The translations under genes were made by a program, and so were the position numbers. Of a stretch of 64,000 bases of DNA, positions 63,598 to 64,000 are shown piece after piece (position 1 is the stretch's first letter; the number at the start of each line of letters is the position of its first letter). Under the pieces are notes generated by a model that did not search any database, was not told where the DNA came from, and was given only the letters and a program-made list of their open reading frames with translations. Source of the stretch: Marinibacterium profundimaris (lineage in GTDB: Bacteria; Pseudomonadota; Alphaproteobacteria; Rhodobacterales; Rhodobacteraceae); the NCBI RefSeq assembly GCF_002210095.1, contig NZ_AQQR01000011.1:62001-126000 (forward strand), written 5' to 3'.

Positions 63598-64000
63598 CCC
63601 GCTGTACCGACGGCGCGACATTTCGGACCACCGCAAAGGCCGGAACCGGATTGGCGTAGCCCTTCAGCGGTATCGGCGGCAGGCTGCGGAAAACCACGCC
63701 CTGCAATCCATGGCTCGCCTCGCGCGTGGCCTCGTCGACCAGAACCTGGTCCGGTTCCGCCTTGGAGCAAAGCCGCGCGGCCTTGTTCACGGTCGAGCCC
63801 AGCACCGTGAAATCCATGCGTTTGCGTGCCCCCATCGCCCCCATCACCGCCTCGCCCGAGGCGACGCCGATGCCCACATGCAGCTTGTACTCCGGCCGCT
63901 CCTCCAGCAGCTTCACCATCGCCTCGGTGATCTCGACCGCACAGGCCGTGGCCCGCTGCTCCATGCCGTCGCCCTCGAAGACCGCCACCAGCGCATCCCC
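63593..64000 (-). CDS. Adenylate/guanylate cyclase (class III), C-terminal part
   Basis: The C-terminal 135 codons of a class III cyclase; the gene continues past base 64000. The visible part begins in the GDALVAVFEGDG strand (second metal Asp just at the window edge), then VGIGVASGEAVMGAMGA, the adenine-specificity and catalytic segment MDFTVLGSTVNKAARLCS with Asn and Arg, and PLKGYANPVPAFAVV typical of the cyclase C-terminus. Its stop lies inside a 25-bp repeat. Confidence 0.88.
   Translation of the reverse strand, partial: GDALVAVFEGDGMEQRATACAVEITEAMVKLLEERPEYKLHVGIGVASGEAVMGAMGARKRMDFTVLGSTVNKAARLCSKAEPDQVLVDEATREASHGLQGVVFRSLPPIPLKGYANPVPAFAVVRNVAPSVQRA

Overview
The window is GC-rich alphaproteobacterial DNA, almost certainly a Rhodobacterales (roseobacter/Paracoccaceae-type) chromosome. 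Pointers are a SAM/SAH riboswitch in front of metK (a class known from Rhodobacterales), the metK-lnt-corC-ybeY-phoH-miaB block, an irr-fabA-fabB-fabI block, and the murA-DUF2948-hisD-UPF0262-LMW-PTP and infA-maf-RNase G blocks. Codon use is strongly GC3-biased, so long spurious antisense frames occur everywhere and were left out.

Layout. (1) 1-8154, minus strand: metK (5' end only) with its riboswitch, lnt, corC, ybeY, an O-methyltransferase, phoH, a small lipoprotein and an OmpA-domain protein that share a sequence module, a small exported protein on the plus strand, and miaB. (2) 8378-14388: a glycosyltransferase, an rRNA methyltransferase, irr, then fabA-fabB-fabI for unsaturated fatty acid synthesis. 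(3) 14671-22424, all plus strand: a catabolic run of haloacid dehalogenase, alpha/beta hydrolase, PLP dehydratase, pcaD, pcaB, zinc alcohol dehydrogenase, enolase-superfamily dehydratase and an ArsR-type regulator. (4) 22597-31286, minus strand: RNase G-like, maf, infA, nitrilase-family amidohydrolase, small proteins, LMW-PTP, UPF0262, hisD, DUF2948 and murA; then tRNA-Thr(GGT).

(5) 33133-53371 is the most distinctive region, an apparent amide/urea nitrogen-scavenging locus. It has a dipeptide-type ABC importer (two ATPases, two permeases, and a binding protein 15 kb away). It also has an AtzG-like small protein with three amidase-signature enzymes, a MarR-type regulator, an AmiC-like cytoplasmic sensor, a full set of urease accessory genes (D, G, F, E), and a divergent urease made of a gamma-beta fusion plus an alpha subunit. 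An asparaginase-like protein and a formamidase/acetamidase complete it. A shared TTGAA/TTCAA palindrome lies in front of both the MarR gene and the divergent importer/amidase promoters. Amides would be imported, cut to urea or ammonia, and urea then hydrolysed.

(6) 53779-64000: a Tat-exported 2',3'-cyclic-nucleotide phosphodiesterase, a class III adenylate cyclase with TPRs, a lower-GC MFS transporter beside tRNA-Arg(TCT), a large ABC protein whose ATPase motifs are all degenerate and which ends in a cyclic-nucleotide-binding domain, a DUF3307 membrane protein, and the C-terminal part of a second class III cyclase.

Two small repeat families were found between genes. One is a hairpin whose loop is a G-quadruplex-capable run (five copies, each 10-35 nt beyond a stop codon, with unrelated but self-complementary stems). 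The other is a 25-bp CGTAGGGTGGGGT-type palindrome (three copies), one of which supplies the stop codon of a cyclase gene. Nothing was run computationally: family names rest on motif and sequence recognition by eye.
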